Origin: Rutidosis leptorrhynchoides
Taxonomy: Eukaryota; Streptophyta; Magnoliopsida; Asterales; Asteraceae
DNA: 64,000 nt
Assembly (NCBI RefSeq): GCF_046630445.1
Contig: NC_092340.1
Coordinates: 37,222,001-37,286,000 of the forward strand
Reading direction: 5' to 3'
Position 1 is the stretch's first letter; each line of letters begins with the position of its first letter. Below the pieces are notes generated by a model, which was not told where the DNA came from, did not search any database, and saw nothing but the letters and a program-made list of their open reading frames with translations. Shown one piece after another: positions 46,530 to 59,799 of this stretch. Both the position numbers and the translations under genes were made by a program.

Positions 46530-48288
46530 TGATGATGTAGCGTGAGGGTACGAAATAGTATTATTTTTACTAGGAAATACTACAAAATATGACACAAGTT
46601 TTATTAATTTACGGATGGGATATACCTAAACCTTGCTACAACACTATAGGCAGTGTACCTAATCGTAGAGTAGTGTAGTTTTTAGTAAGTCCGGTTCGTT
46701 CCACAGGGAGCTAGTGATTACGTACTATATTTTTATAAAACTATATTTATATAAATATATATATATATATATATAAGTAGTAATATTATTATAAAAGGGG
46801 GGTTTTTACCGTTTAATGACCGGTTTGTCGATTTTATATTTTTAAGCGTAAAGATAAATGACAATAATTAAAGTGCGTAAAATAAATAAATGACGATAAA
46901 TAAAATAACAATAAATAAAATTGCGATAGAATATGAAATAAAAGGATTATGCTTATTTAAACTTCCGTAATCATGATGTTTGACGTTTTGATTTTAATTA
47001 ATTGTTACTCGGGTTAATTGTCCTTTGTCATGGTTTATTTGATACCTATCTGGTTTTTATCCATAATAGTCCATCGGTCATAAATATAAAGTGCGAGTGT
47101 CCTCGTCAAATTACCCTTATACCCGAAGTCAAATATTCCAACTAATTAAGGATTTAAACTGTGACGCAGTTATCACTTCTGTCAACAATTACACCAGTTA
47201 TCACTGTATGTAATCTACCCCTGTTTTGATTAGATATGAATATTAATTTACCCACTTGATCAGTTTGAATAATCAATTACCCAACCCGAATAATTAATTA
47301 AATGATTATAATAGATTCCATATGAACGTCACTAAATAGGACAACCATAATCATTATTAATTAATAGGATAATTAATTTGAAGATAGGTTCGACAGACTC
47401 CAATGAGTTGTCACTCAATTAGACAATACCCCCCATCTATTAATAGTCAATAGTCCAATTTCCACAAGTGTCGGTCTTTTGCCCAAACCTTAATTATGGT
47501 ACAAAATCCAATAACCCCGTCTTAATATTTAGTCAAACATCACGATTACTTCGGCTTAAATAAGCATAATAATGACTTAGCTACTAGACATTAATTTAAA
47601 AAGGAAGAACATAGCTTACAGTGGTGATTAATCGCGTAGCGTTACACGGACAGAGTTCCTACTTTAAAACCCGTAAAACATTTCTTACAATAACCCAATT
47701 ATTATTAATCTTAAATTAAACTTAATATTATAAATATAAATATAAATTACATAAGAAAGAAATAAGATTGGAAAAAGGTGTATCTAAATCATCGATTTAG
47801 ATGGCCTTTTATAGGCAAATGATAAATTGAAATTTTCACTTATGACCCCTGAACTATGCTCAATTAACAACTTTTTATTATTTAATATTATTCTTATTAT
47901 GAATTATTTAAATATTATATTATATTCTTGTGCATAGTTGACTTGTACTTTTTACACCGTTGCGTCGAGCGTTGAGAGTTGGCTCGGGTACCGGTTCCGG
48001 ATTTTCGAACGTCCTTTCGTATAATTTAATATCTTGTACTTTGCGTTTTGTAACTTGTACTCTTGTCATTTTTAGACGTTTCTCATCAATAAATTGAACC
48101 ACTTTAATTGTATCTTGTACTTTTTAGCTTTTCGGACCTTTGTGTCTTCAATTCGTCGAATCTGCCTTTTGTCTTCGCACTTATTTAATATAAACAAATA
48201 TTACTTGAAAATAGAACAATTGCAACTAAAATCTTGTCTTTCTTGAGGGATAATGCTATGAAATATATGTTCCTTTTTAGCCTTATCA
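46530..48288 (-). repeat. Athila-like element, 3' LTR (1.76 kb)
   Basis: Plus-strand ends TGATGATGTAGCG and AGCCTTATCA. Identical to 54446-56250 except for the shorter TA run near 46740-46775. Confidence 0.93.
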
Positions 48289-50623
48289 ATATCCCCACAC
48301 TTGAGCGTTGCTTGTCCTCAAGCAATACAGTCTTGAAATAAGATAATACAAATCACACGAATCACTTCTTTATTCTTCACACTTTGTACATCAATGATTT
48401 TGATAGAGCGGTATAAACAATGATAGTAACGATAGAACCATGGTTGAAGGTGGTTGTGCCATCCACAGTTGCCTCGGGTTCAGGTCAACGACACTTGCAA
48501 TCAAATAGCCGATTTACTTTCGGTTTCCAAAGCAAAGTGTACATTTGAAAGGCGGTTTACAGTCCCACATGACTATAAAAATGTAGATCCTTAAGGAAAT
48601 TGGATCTTTATGAAAACATTTGATCTTTTGAAAATTCAATCTAGATTTTACCCTAGATAAGTTTTCTGATTTGATCCACCATCGGTGTTGCAAAATTTAT
48701 TTGTGGATCAATATTTTGGCTAAAAACTTTTAGGTTCGTGTTATCCACTACTATCCCGGTATTGGAAAGCACACATCCAGTTTACTTGTTCCGTATATTA
48801 CCTTTCGGTAAACTACCGTCCGGTTGTAAAGGAAAGCGATGAACAAGAAACTGTTAAGGCAATGTCCCGTGACATGCAAATGATTATGGTCTTATTAACG
48901 TGTCGGATGCTAGAACTATCCTTGGTAGGAGCAATAGTAAAGATCATCCTATAATTTTTTTGGTCTGGCACAAGGTCTTGTCTCCGACCATGCTATGCAA
49001 CCACCGTTCTTACGGTTGACACCCGATTTGGTTCAGGTGACCTAATGAATTCTAGGTGAATTCCCAGGATTTTACGTTCAATGGTAATGAACGCATTGAA
49101 AATGGGTTTTCAGAAAACAAATCGGTTTGTAATTTTGATCAAAATATTTTCTCGTTCAAGCTCGAGTTTAGATATCATTGAATTCCATGAGTTTGAATTC
49201 TCAATCTTTAAGGTCAATCTCAAGGATTGAGTAATATCAGGCTTAAAAGCTGATTTTTGATCTTTAAGGAGATTATCCTTTCTGGGGATCTGATTCATTA
49301 GTCTTATCAAGCTAATTTGCACGGTGCCTCCCCATTGTACGAGATAAATCCTTCTCATGGTTAGGATAAATCTGACCACTTGGCGACCCTGTTTGATGCT
49401 GAGGTCCGTGGATTTCCTGCTGATTTTAGAGATGACTTTTCTAGATTTTTCGTCAACCTACAGCTGGTCTGGACGACAACTTCTTGACCTAAATTAAGAA
49501 GCGCGTGTCTTTTTCGGAAGACTTTACTTCCTTTTAATGATGGAATTGATTCATCGTGTAGATCCATCTTTCTTTCAAATGTATTACAGTAAACCGGGTA
49601 AAACTGATTAGTATCGTCCAAAGCAAAAGTACCTGCAATAATCTTGTACAAAAATATGTGATATATGTTTTAAATTGAATAACTTGGTACATTCTTCCCA
49701 CACTTAGTTTCTTTCTTTGCCTTTTTATTTTCTTCTATTTCATTTTAAATGAATTCAAGCGTTTTAGGGTGTTTCTAAATTTATGTCCTTTCCGAGGTAA
49801 CGATAATTTTGGTATTATCACCTAGTTTTCATCGTTCATAAATATGTATAAACATGATTTTGAATTCGTTTAGTTGAAAATTTTTCAAATTTTTACAAAA
49901 TTTGGCAAATAAACCAAGCGTAAACCCGAGAGAATTTATAACCCTTCCCCACACTTGAGATCATGCAATGCCCTCATTTGCATGAAATCAGACTACAATT
50001 ATAAATTCATGAGGGTGATTAGCGTAGAAAAGTGATTAAAAATACCGAGTTTGCAAACATATTGTTGTTATTTCACATTTGATATTGTCGTCAAAATTAT
50101 TAGCTTTTGCTGAACTTAATGCTAGTCTTTGAAAGTGCGCTGTTTTACCCTGTTTTGTACATAACATAAAATACAAACATATATACATATTTTTGAAGTT
50201 TGGTATATAACCCCACGTTCAAAAATTTATAAAACATAGTATTTTTTGGCATACTTTAAATCAATAAAATTAAAAATAATGATAACAAAATTTTTCGTCC
50301 CGCCCTCGGGTAAAACAATTTTGGTTCAACGACCTAATCTTCAACTCACGACGAATTTTAGAAATCATTTTTTTAACTTAATGAAATAAAGTACATTTTT
50401 GTTTTAAAAAAAAAACACACAAAACATAAATTTTAAAAAGCATATTAATTTAATATAAAACCTACAAAACAAAAAAAAAAATTCAGAATGGGGGAAGAAA
50501 ACTAGTTCTTTAGTGTCTGCTAGCGGAAAAGACCAATCGGATTCCATTCTCGGAACTACACGAGAACAGAACAACTAATTCTAGACAGCATTTTCTTTTT
50601 AGAACATTTGAATCTCCCCACAC
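48289..50623 (-). other. Athila-like element, long 3' non-coding interior
   Basis: 2.3 kb between the last coding part and the 3' LTR. No domain of RT, RNase H or integrase and no long ORF. It has the purine tract beside the LTR, a repeated CCCCACACTTGAG-like motif (48292, 49948) and A/T-rich runs around 50400-50490. Its length suggests that pol was lost from this site or never present. Confidence 0.65.
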
Positions 50624-53317
50624 TTAGGTAGCTGTGGTGTCGAAATTGTGATTAGCTTCATCGTCAATTTCTCTTGGTCCATAATCAACTTGCATATCCG
50701 TGACTTTTTCTTTAAGCCATTGGTCGGATTCATGTGTTATATCCACAATTTCAACTAGCTTCGCCTTTTCTTTAGGCGACAGATTGGATACTAATCGGTT
50801 ACATAACTTAAAGTTCCCCTTGGTTCTAGCATCGCGAATCCGTTTAATAAGTTTCTTCATTGAACTATTAATAACGGGATTATCTAATTTCGTATCAACA
50901 ACGGGGTTCTTTGTTATCATGTCATCATTAGGTGTTACTTCATCTTCCCCACACTTAGGCGTTTTATTATTGTTAAGCACTACCGTTGGAGTTGGTAAAA
51001 CAACATGGTTCTTACCAATCGTTTTTATTGGTTCAACGGTTTTGGTTTGTGGATATTTAGACTTTCGAATCATAAAGGTGATCGATTTCTCATCATTACT
51101 AAGTGTCATTCTACCCTTTCTTACATCAAATAACGCCCCGGTGGACGCTAAGAATGGTCGGCCTAAAATTAGAGGAACGTTTGAGTCCTCTTCTATGTCA
51201 ATGACAATGAATTCGACTAGAAAGGTTAAATTACCTACTTGAACGGGTAGGTTGTCAGCAATTCCAACTGGGTGCTTAATGGTTTGATCAAAGAGTCAAA
51301 CACTCATATCTGTTGGAGTTAACTTACCTACTCCTAATCTCTTATATAAGGAAAGAGGCATAACACTTACACTCGCACCTAAATCTGCTAGTGCATCATA
51401 CATGACACAATCACTAAGTAGACAAGGAACAATAAATTCACCCGGATCACCTACCCTAGGTGGAGGTTTTGGTGGAACTGTATTCACCGGGTTTACTTCT
51501 ACGGTTTTTGATTCTTGTACTTTTTTATTCTTCTTCTTCTTCTTTCCAGAGGTATCACAAACTTTATTACTTATTACTTGCTCATACTCAACTCCTTTTC
51601 TTGGAAACGGGATGGGTGGTTTGTATGGTGCCACCACTGGCTTTACATACTCGGGTGGTGGTGGTGTAACTTCTTCATTGTTACTCTCATTTAAAACCTT
51701 CCCATCTTCTGATGCTGGTTTTTCAGAATTTGTTGAAACCATATTAACATTTTCATTCCGAGGATTTACTTCAGTATTACTCGGTAGCTTTCCTTGTTTC
51801 CTTTCACTCATCAATCTAACAAGAGTACCTACTTGTTTTTCTAGATTCAAAATAGAAGCTTGTTGAGTTCTAAATGACTGATCAAACCTCTCATTCATTT
51901 GAGTTTGAGTTTCAATAAATTGTGTTTGAGATTCAACTAGCTTAAATACCACTTCTTCCAGATTTGACTTTTTCTCTTCGGTTTGTTGTGGTGGTTTATA
52001 CAAGACAGGTCTTTGTTGATTGAAAGTGTTGTTTTGAGTTGGTTGGTTATTCGTACCTTGTTAGTTGTACGAGTTATTGTTGGTTCCATTTGGATTGTAA
52101 AGAATGTTTTGATTTCGATTGAAGTTTAGCCTTGGCGGTTGATAATTATTTTGATAATTATTTCCCGGCCTTTGGTTCATGTAGGAAACATTCTCTCGTT
52201 GTTCCATTGTTGGTTCAATGTGACAATCTTTCAATAAGTGTGGTCCACCGCATTGCTCACAACTGATTCGTATTGCGTGAATATCTTTATTCATCTTTTC
52301 CATTCGTCTTTCGAAAGCATCTATTTTTGCGGAAACGGAATCAAAGTCATGGCTAGAATCGGCTCTAGCCGCTTTAGATGATCGAAAGATATCTTTTTCT
52401 TGGTGCCACTCATGCGAGTGGGAGGCTGTGTTATCAATAATTTTGTAAGCTTCAGTTGCGGTTTTCTTCATAATGGAACCACCGGCTGTTATGTCGATGT
52501 CTTTTCGTGTAGCAACGTTGACACCTTGGTAGAATATTTGTACTATTTGGTAAGTGTCTAAACCGTGTTGAGGACATCCTCTCAACATCCTTCCGAATCT
52601 TGTCCACGCCTCATATAATGTTTCATTTGGCTTTTGCGTGAACGTAACAATTTCTCCTTGAAGTCTCACGGCTTTAGATGCCGGAAAGAATCTTTGAAGA
52701 AATTTTTCAACTAAGACATCCCATGTGTCAATCGCCCCTTCAGGTAACGATTCTAACCAATCTTTGGCTTCTCCCTTTAAAGTCTAGGGAAATAACATGA
52801 GATAGATCTGCTCATCTTCCACTTCTCGGATTTTGAATAGTGTACAAATTCTTTTAAACGTACGAAGATGTTCGTTGGGATCTTCTTTTGGCGTACCACT
52901 ATATTGGCACTGATTAGTTACCATATGTAGAATTTGTCCTTTGATTTCATAATCTGGAGCATTAACTTCTGGCTTAATAATGGCGTGACCTTGGCCCGTG
53001 CGTTTAGCTCTCATTCGATCTTCCATACTTAGAGGTTCCGTTACTTCCATAATTGAATTCGTTGAATACGAATCACTAGAGGACTCTGATTTAACGGTTT
53101 GTGGTTCAGGATCTTGGAATTGTCCTTGAATATCCTCCAGTTTCTTAGTTGTGAAATCGGGTTCAAAAGATGGATTGTCGGAAATTTGAATTGGAGTATT
53201 TGTTCGACTGGATGATGATTCTAAAGAAAAATCAACGGCGACAATATTTGCTAAATGTCTTGATCGAGTTACAGGTGGTGAACGTATAAAAGGTGGTGAA
53301 CGTCTTGCTCGGTGCAT
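50624..53317 (-). pseudogene. Athila-like gag, protease and C-terminal domain
   Basis: Reading from 53317 leftwards: an N-terminal Ser-rich segment, a capsid part with ILHMVTNQCQYSG and EDPNEHLRTFKRIC, then gag core TLYEAWTRFGRMLRGCPQHG, a CX2CX3HX4C zinc knuckle (CEQCGGPHLLKDC, near 52250), a Gln/Asn-rich linker, a region with KQVGTLVRLMSERKQGKLPS, and a retropepsin with DLGASVSVMPLSLYKRLGVG. It ends with the NLSPKEKAKLVE domain shared with 29748-30047. A few breaks separate the open parts. There is no RT beyond it. Confidence 0.85.
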
Positions 53318-53550
53318 TCACTGAATATCCTATTAGTTTTTAAAAGGAAAGAAAAATTATAATAAGTTATCCAATCAATAGACTTTTCTGATTTTGCCCA
53401 CGTTTCGAATAGCCAAAAGATGCAGCAGAGGGGCAGGATTCGTTTGGTCTCAATATAATTGAGTACTGTTTGGCTCCAATAACCCGGTCCACGTACAAAT
53501 CCAACTATTACTACGAACCAGAAAATTTTGATGTCTATCAATTTAACCAC

Positions 53551-54421
53551 TTAAAATAAATTTTCGTAATTTTAAGAAATTTAGAGAAGAAGTAGAAAAA
53601 ATTCTAAGTCCTAAAAACTAGAATGGCGAGAAATAAAAAAGAAATAGATTGCGCGTCGAAAAATGTCGAAAAATAAAAGGTCGAAAAATAGGCGTCGAAA
53701 AATAAAAATAAGAAAGTAGCGCGAAAAACGGCGTCGCAAAATTCTAAAGCACCTAAATCTTAGTCTAAGGAATAAGCACTTAAGGGATTTTACGGCAAAC
53801 CTAAAAATTCTAGAAATAAAAATAACTATGCAAAACTAAACTTAATACTAAAAATTGTAACTATAGTCTAAAAATCTAAAGGTAATAAAACTTAAAAAAA
53901 AAAATTATTATTTATTATTTTAAAAAAAAAAAAATTTTTTTTTTAATTTTTTTTTTTTTTAAAAAAACGAATTTTTTTTTACAAATTTTTTTTTTTTTTT
54001 TTAAAAACGAATTTTTTTTCTTAAAAAAAAACGTTTTTTTTTTACAACTTTTTTTTTTTTTTAAAAAAAACGATTTTTTTTTACAAATTAATAATTTTTT
54101 ATAATTATTATTTTTTTTCAAAACTTTTTTTTTTAATTCATTTACTATTCATGAATAGTAAATGAAAAGAAATTAATTAATTTACTATTCACATGAAAGC
54201 GACATGATAGAAATTATTAATTACAAGTTACATAATATACCCCTGAAGTATTTAATAAATACGACTTTTTAAAATTTTACGTATCAAATTGATTCTAAAA
54301 TATTATTATATTATTATATTCTATTTCAATATTATTATATTATTATATTCTATTTCAATATTATTATATTATTATATTTTATTTCAATATTATTATAATT
54401 AAAAATATAGCGTTTTAGCGC
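53551..54421 (-). other. Athila-like leader with A/T homopolymer ladder
   Basis: Non-coding leader between the primer site and gag. From 53890 to 54140 it is built of alternating runs of 8-18 A or T separated by short ACG or ACAA spacers, with an irregular unit of about 40 bases. At 54290-54395 an ATTATTATATTATTATATTCTATTTCA unit of about 41 bases repeats nearly three times. Confidence 0.7.
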
Positions 54422-54439
54422 TCCCCGGCAGCGGCGCCA
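54422..54439 (-). other. Athila-like primer binding site
   Basis: Minus strand TGGCGCCGCTGCCGGGGA, six bases from the 5' LTR at 54446; identical to the site at 22983-23000. Confidence 0.92.
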
Positions 54440-54445
54440 AAAACT

Positions 54446-54659
54446 TGATGATGTAGCGTGAGGGTACGAAATAGTATTATTTTTACTAGGAAATACTACA
54501 AAATATGACACAAGTTTTATTAATTTACGGATGGGATATACCTAAACCTTGCTACAACACTATAGGCAGTGTACCTAATCGTAGAGTAGTGTAGTTTTTA
54601 GTAAGTCCGGTTCGTTCCACAGGGAGCTAGTGATTACGTACTATATTTTTATAAAACTA

Positions 54660-54739
<80 letters not shown>

Positions 54740-56250
54740 TAGTAATATTATTATAAAAGGGGGGTTTTTACCGTTTAATGACCGGTTTGTCGATTTTATA
54801 TTTTTAAGCGTAAAGATAAATGACAATAATTAAAGTGCGTAAAATAAATAAATGACGATAAATAAAATAACAATAAATAAAATTGCGATAGAATATGAAA
54901 TAAAAGGATTATGCTTATTTAAACTTCCGTAATCATGATGTTTGACGTTTTGATTTTAATTAATTGTTACTCGGGTTAATTGTCCTTTGTCATGGTTTAT
55001 TTGATACCTATCTGGTTTTTATCCATAATAGTCCATCGGTCATAAATATAAAGTGCGAGTGTCCTCGTCAAATTACCCTTATACCCGAAGTCAAATATTC
55101 CAACTAATTAAGGATTTAAACTGTGACGCAGTTATCACTTCTGTCAACAATTACACCAGTTATCACTGTATGTAATCTACCCCTGTTTTGATTAGATATG
55201 AATATTAATTTACCCACTTGATCAGTTTGAATAATCAATTACCCAACCCGAATAATTAATTAAATGATTATAATAGATTCCATATGAACGTCACTAAATA
55301 GGACAACCATAATCATTATTAATTAATAGGATAATTAATTTGAAGATAGGTTCGACAGACTCCAATGAGTTGTCACTCAATTAGACAATACCCCCCATCT
55401 ATTAATAGTCAATAGTCCAATTTCCACAAGTGTCGGTCTTTTGCCCAAACCTTAATTATGGTACAAAATCCAATAACCCCGTCTTAATATTTAGTCAAAC
55501 ATCACGATTACTTCGGCTTAAATAAGCATAATAATGACTTAGCTACTAGACATTAATTTAAAAAGGAAGAACATAGCTTACAGTGGTGATTAATCGCGTA
55601 GCGTTACACGGACAGAGTTCCTACTTTAAAACCCGTAAAACATTTCTTACAATAACCCAATTATTATTAATCTTAAATTAAACTTAATATTATAAATATA
55701 AATATAAATTACATAAGAAAGAAATAAGATTGGAAAAAGGTGTATCTAAATCATCGATTTAGATGGCCTTTTATAGGCAAATGATAAATTGAAATTTTCA
55801 CTTATGACCCCTGAACTATGCTCAATTAACAACTTTTTATTATTTAATATTATTCTTATTATGAATTATTTAAATATTATATTATATTCTTGTGCATAGT
55901 TGACTTGTACTTTTTACACCGTTGCGTCGAGCGTTGAGAGTTGGCTCGGGTACCGGTTCCGGATTTTCGAACGTCCTTTCGTATAATTTAATATCTTGTA
56001 CTTTGCGTTTTGTAACTTGTACTCTTGTCATTTTTAGACGTTTCTCATCAATAAATTGAACCACTTTAATTGTATCTTGTACTTTTTAGCTTTTCGGACC
56101 TTTGTGTCTTCAATTCGTCGAATCTGCCTTTTGTCTTCGCACTTATTTAATATAAACAAATATTACTTGAAAATAGAACAATTGCAACTAAAATCTTGTC
56201 TTTCTTGAGGGATAATGCTATGAAATATATGTTCCTTTTTAGCCTTATCA
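54446..56250 (-). repeat. Athila-like element, 5' LTR (1.81 kb)
   Basis: Identical to 46530-48288 apart from the long (TA)n at 54665-54736. Target duplication ACATG follows at 56251-56255. Confidence 0.93.
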
Positions 56251-56913
56251 ACATGCTTTAAAGTGTCAACCAAAAGGTTGATGAGTTCATCAGTTTATAG
56301 TAATCATTTCATTTTCATCATTTTAATAGACCACAAGATTTTAATTATTATAAAACGTGCAGAAGTCCCATTCCAACTGCACAAAAAAAAAATATATTTC
56401 ATATGAAGAACACCTGGTGAGGATTCAAAATACAATAGTAACCATCTGTGCCGGTCTTTCACCCCACGGCTGAATACATGTGCCTTCAAAATATAGAACC
56501 TCTATGCCGGTCTTTACACCCCACGGCTGAACACATGTTTATAAAATATAGGACAACCGGTGCCAAAATGTCATAAATAATAAACCATTCACCCGGCTCG
56601 GGAGCTCATACGCTCTAACGAAAACCGGGGGCTAATACGTGTCATAATAATCAACCCCAATACCAGATAATTCTATCATAGAATGCAGTTAAGGTACTTG
56701 TGTCTATTGCGTCAAACATTTATAAAAGCGCATGTATTCTCAGTCCCAAAAATATATATTGCAAAAGCATTTAAAAAGGGAGCAAATGAAACTCACCTAA
56801 TGTATTTTGTAGTAAAAATACATATGACGATATTTAACAACTGAACAATGCAGGGTTGGCCTCGGATTCACGAACCTATACCAAGTATATATATTAACAC
56901 ATAAAATCAAATA

Positions 56914-56970
<57 letters not shown>

Positions 56971-57304
56971 TTTATATATTAGTGTTGTAATTATATATAA
57001 AATTTATACTAATTCTTAATTAAAGTGTATATATTTTATTTGCATTTTATATCTTAAATTATATGATATATATATGTATTTTGTATATATATATATTTAA
57101 AATAATTAATATTTATACATTTAGTTATATTAATGTATCTATATATATTATATGATTAGTATTAGATTTAAGAATAAATAGTTTGTTATATGTATGCATT
57201 TATATAAAAAAATTAATATGTTTTATATATAGTTATATGAAATATTACTAAAATTATAGTATATGAAATAAGTATTTTTTATGTACAAACTCTTTATTTG
57301 TTGT

Positions 57305-57305
57305 A

Positions 57306-57388
<83 letters not shown>
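57305..57388. repeat. TAA microsatellite
   Basis: About 28 uninterrupted AAT units immediately before the 224-bp tandem duplication. Confidence 0.95.
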
Positions 57389-57389
<1 letters not shown>

Positions 57390-57836
57390 ATACTACCTTT
57401 AAAGCTTTCCAAAAAATAAAATGCCTCAGACAGGGCTCGAACTCACAACCTCTCGCTAATCCAACTAACTAACAAACCATTCCTCCATTCATCCATATCT
57501 ATATCAAACTCGACTGGAAAGTTTATAACTCGTTTCTTTTTAATGATCTTCTTATTCATTTCAGCCCAACACACATAACAACTTTCGTCCCAATAGAAGT
57601 CCAAGGAAAATCAATACTACCTTTAAAGCTTTCCAAAAAATAAAATGCCTCAGACAGGGCTCGAACCCACAACCTCTCGCTAATCCAACTAACTAACAAA
57701 CCATTCCTCCATTCATCCATATCTATATCAAACTCGACTGGAAAGTTTATAACTCGTTTCTTTTTAATGATCTTCTTATTCATTTCAGCCCAACACACAT
57801 AACAACTTTTGGCCCAATAGAAGTCCAAGGAAAATC
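57389..57836 (-). repeat. 224-bp tandem duplication carrying the tRNA-like module
   Basis: Copies 57389-57612 and 57613-57836 differ by only a few bases. Each has, on the minus strand, an A-box-like TGGAGGAATGG (57477-57487; 57701-57711) and a B-box RGTTCGAGCCC (57433-57444; 57657-57668) separated by 32 bases, the same layout as in the LARD2 LTRs. Confidence 0.85.
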
Positions 57837-58609
57837 GGCCCAAATATACCAGTCACTTGAGGGTTTAGGTCTGGTACTTTTCTGAATCAAATAAAAACCA
57901 AAACAAGGAAAAAAAATACAGTCGCTATCTCATATTCACGGGTTCAATATCATCAAGTCGTCATCTTCTCCAATCATGTTGTCATCATCATCCCTGTACG
58001 TCATCATCATCATCATCATCGTGTAATTATCATCTTCGAATCATCATCATCATCATACGATTTACAATTTTTGGTGGCGAAACCGAAACACACTGCTGTA
58101 GCAGCAGCACTTCATCGAAAAGAAAAAAAATGGCGGTTTTGATTGAATAGGAATGAAACAGTAAACGGATTCTTGGGTTTGTTTCTAATCGAACAGGAGG
58201 ATAGAAACATGAAAGATAACAGCGAGTTTTGAAATCGTGATATGCAAAAAAAAAAATTAAGAGAGAGAAAAGATGATTGAGGGTGGCGGTTTTGATTACT
58301 GATATGGTGATGACGACTGTAGATGGCGGTGGTACTAGTTCGTTCTTGGTGATCAATCATGTACGAATGTGTGGTGGTTTGTAGGCCATGATGGTGAAGC
58401 TAGGTGGCGGTTGAGGTATTTCATGGTGATGGAGATGGGTTAGTTGTTAACGATGGTGGAAGTGGGTGTTGGGTGGTGATTACACGATGGTGGTTATGGA
58501 GTTTAATGAGTTTACGATGGTGAGGGTTTCACGAGGAAGAAAACCAAAAATATGGTGGTCGTGATCATGCTAACCCAACGGTGGTGTATGTTGTTTCAGC
58601 AAAACGAAG

Positions 58610-58611
<2 letters not shown>

Positions 58612-58664
<53 letters not shown>

Positions 58665-58670
58665 TATAAA
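58612..58670. repeat. TA microsatellite
   Basis: Pure and near-pure TA run inside the solo LTR. Similar runs occur at 56920-56967 and 59722-59797. Confidence 0.9.
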
Positions 58671-59718
58671 GGTGGTGCTCAACGATTAGTAGTAGGGTGG
58701 TGAAATGGGTTTCTCAATTGGGTTTTGTTTTCGGTTTGTGATGGTGATGAACTGAACTTGAAACCGAAACCGTAGTAGTAACAGTCATGGTGATGGAGGT
58801 TTGTTCTCGTAATAAGAAAACATAAACAGTAAAGGTTCGGGTGATCTATGGTGGAGTTATGATAGTTTGATGAACCGAAGGTGGTGGTGGTTTGTGGTAG
58901 CCGAATGGTGGCCGAAGGTTATGGCCCCGGTGTTGATCATATAAAGGTGATAGTTAAGGTTGATCACAGGAGAATGAGTGGTGAGGTGATTGACAAATGA
59001 ATGATATATATCTTGATACATAAATATTACCTAATTATATATACAACTGTGATAATAATGCTATAATAGTATAATCTAAAGTAAAACAAGAGTGCACAGC
59101 AAATCTCCAACGAATTCCAATTAGGCACAGTTGTTTGGGATTAAATCAAGGTGAAAAGGTTAAGGGTGATGCTAGTTATAATAATAGATAGTTATATATT
59201 ATAATACAAGTGGAAAACATAAATTTTTGTTAGTGGAAGAGTAAAACACATAATATCATCAATCGAATATTATTAATAATATAATAATAATTATATAATC
59301 AAATAAATTTTAAAACGTGTGAATTTAAATAATAATTCTACCTACAGTTTATCCCGGATGGTCATATAGTGTCCATTGCTAAAAAGTTAATGTATAAAAG
59401 GGTTCCTAAAAATCTCAAATTTTTAGATTAAACATATTTAATTATTTCACTTATTACCTGTTTGAAACCTGATCAAAAAGGTTCGAAAATTATTTATTTT
59501 CTGTTCCGATTCACATGTACGGAGTACTAATATTTAAACTTAAAAAGGTAAAAATACCTTTAACAGATTTAAAATCTTCGTAATCGATTTACAGTTCAAC
59601 TTTTATTTTAAAACTTCATATATATATATATTAGACCTATTTTAAAATAATTAAACGTCAACCGAAAGTTACGGACATTTACAATTTAAGTTCAAAATTA
59701 ATTATATTTAATATACAC

Positions 59719-59799
<81 letters not shown>

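Larger units (their letters stand above)
46530..56250 (-). mobile_element. Athila-like gag-PR element, complete and very young, no RT or integrase
   Basis: LTRs 46530-48288 (3') and 54446-56250 (5') flank a 6.16-kb interior and are bounded by the target duplication ACATG (46525-46529 and 56251-56255). By eye the LTRs are identical apart from the length of one TA microsatellite, so insertion was extremely recent. Primer site 54422-54439; purine tract AAGTGTGGGGATAT abuts the 3' LTR (48289-48302). The interior encodes gag, protease and a C-terminal domain (50624-53317) and nothing resembling RT, RNase H or integrase. This matches the TR-GAG type of non-autonomous element, or an Athila internal-deletion lineage. 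Structurally it looks whole; the coding region has a few breaks. Confidence 0.9.

Noticed and set aside
50700-51866. Plus-strand ORFs of 180 and 154 aa
   Set aside because: Antisense shadows of the minus-strand gag/protease region, whose motifs are unambiguous.
53915-54121. Minus-strand ORF of alternating Lys and Phe runs
   Set aside because: Pure translation of the A/T homopolymer ladder.
54630-54833. Tyr-Ile repeat ORFs on both strands
   Set aside because: Translation of the TA microsatellite in the LTR.
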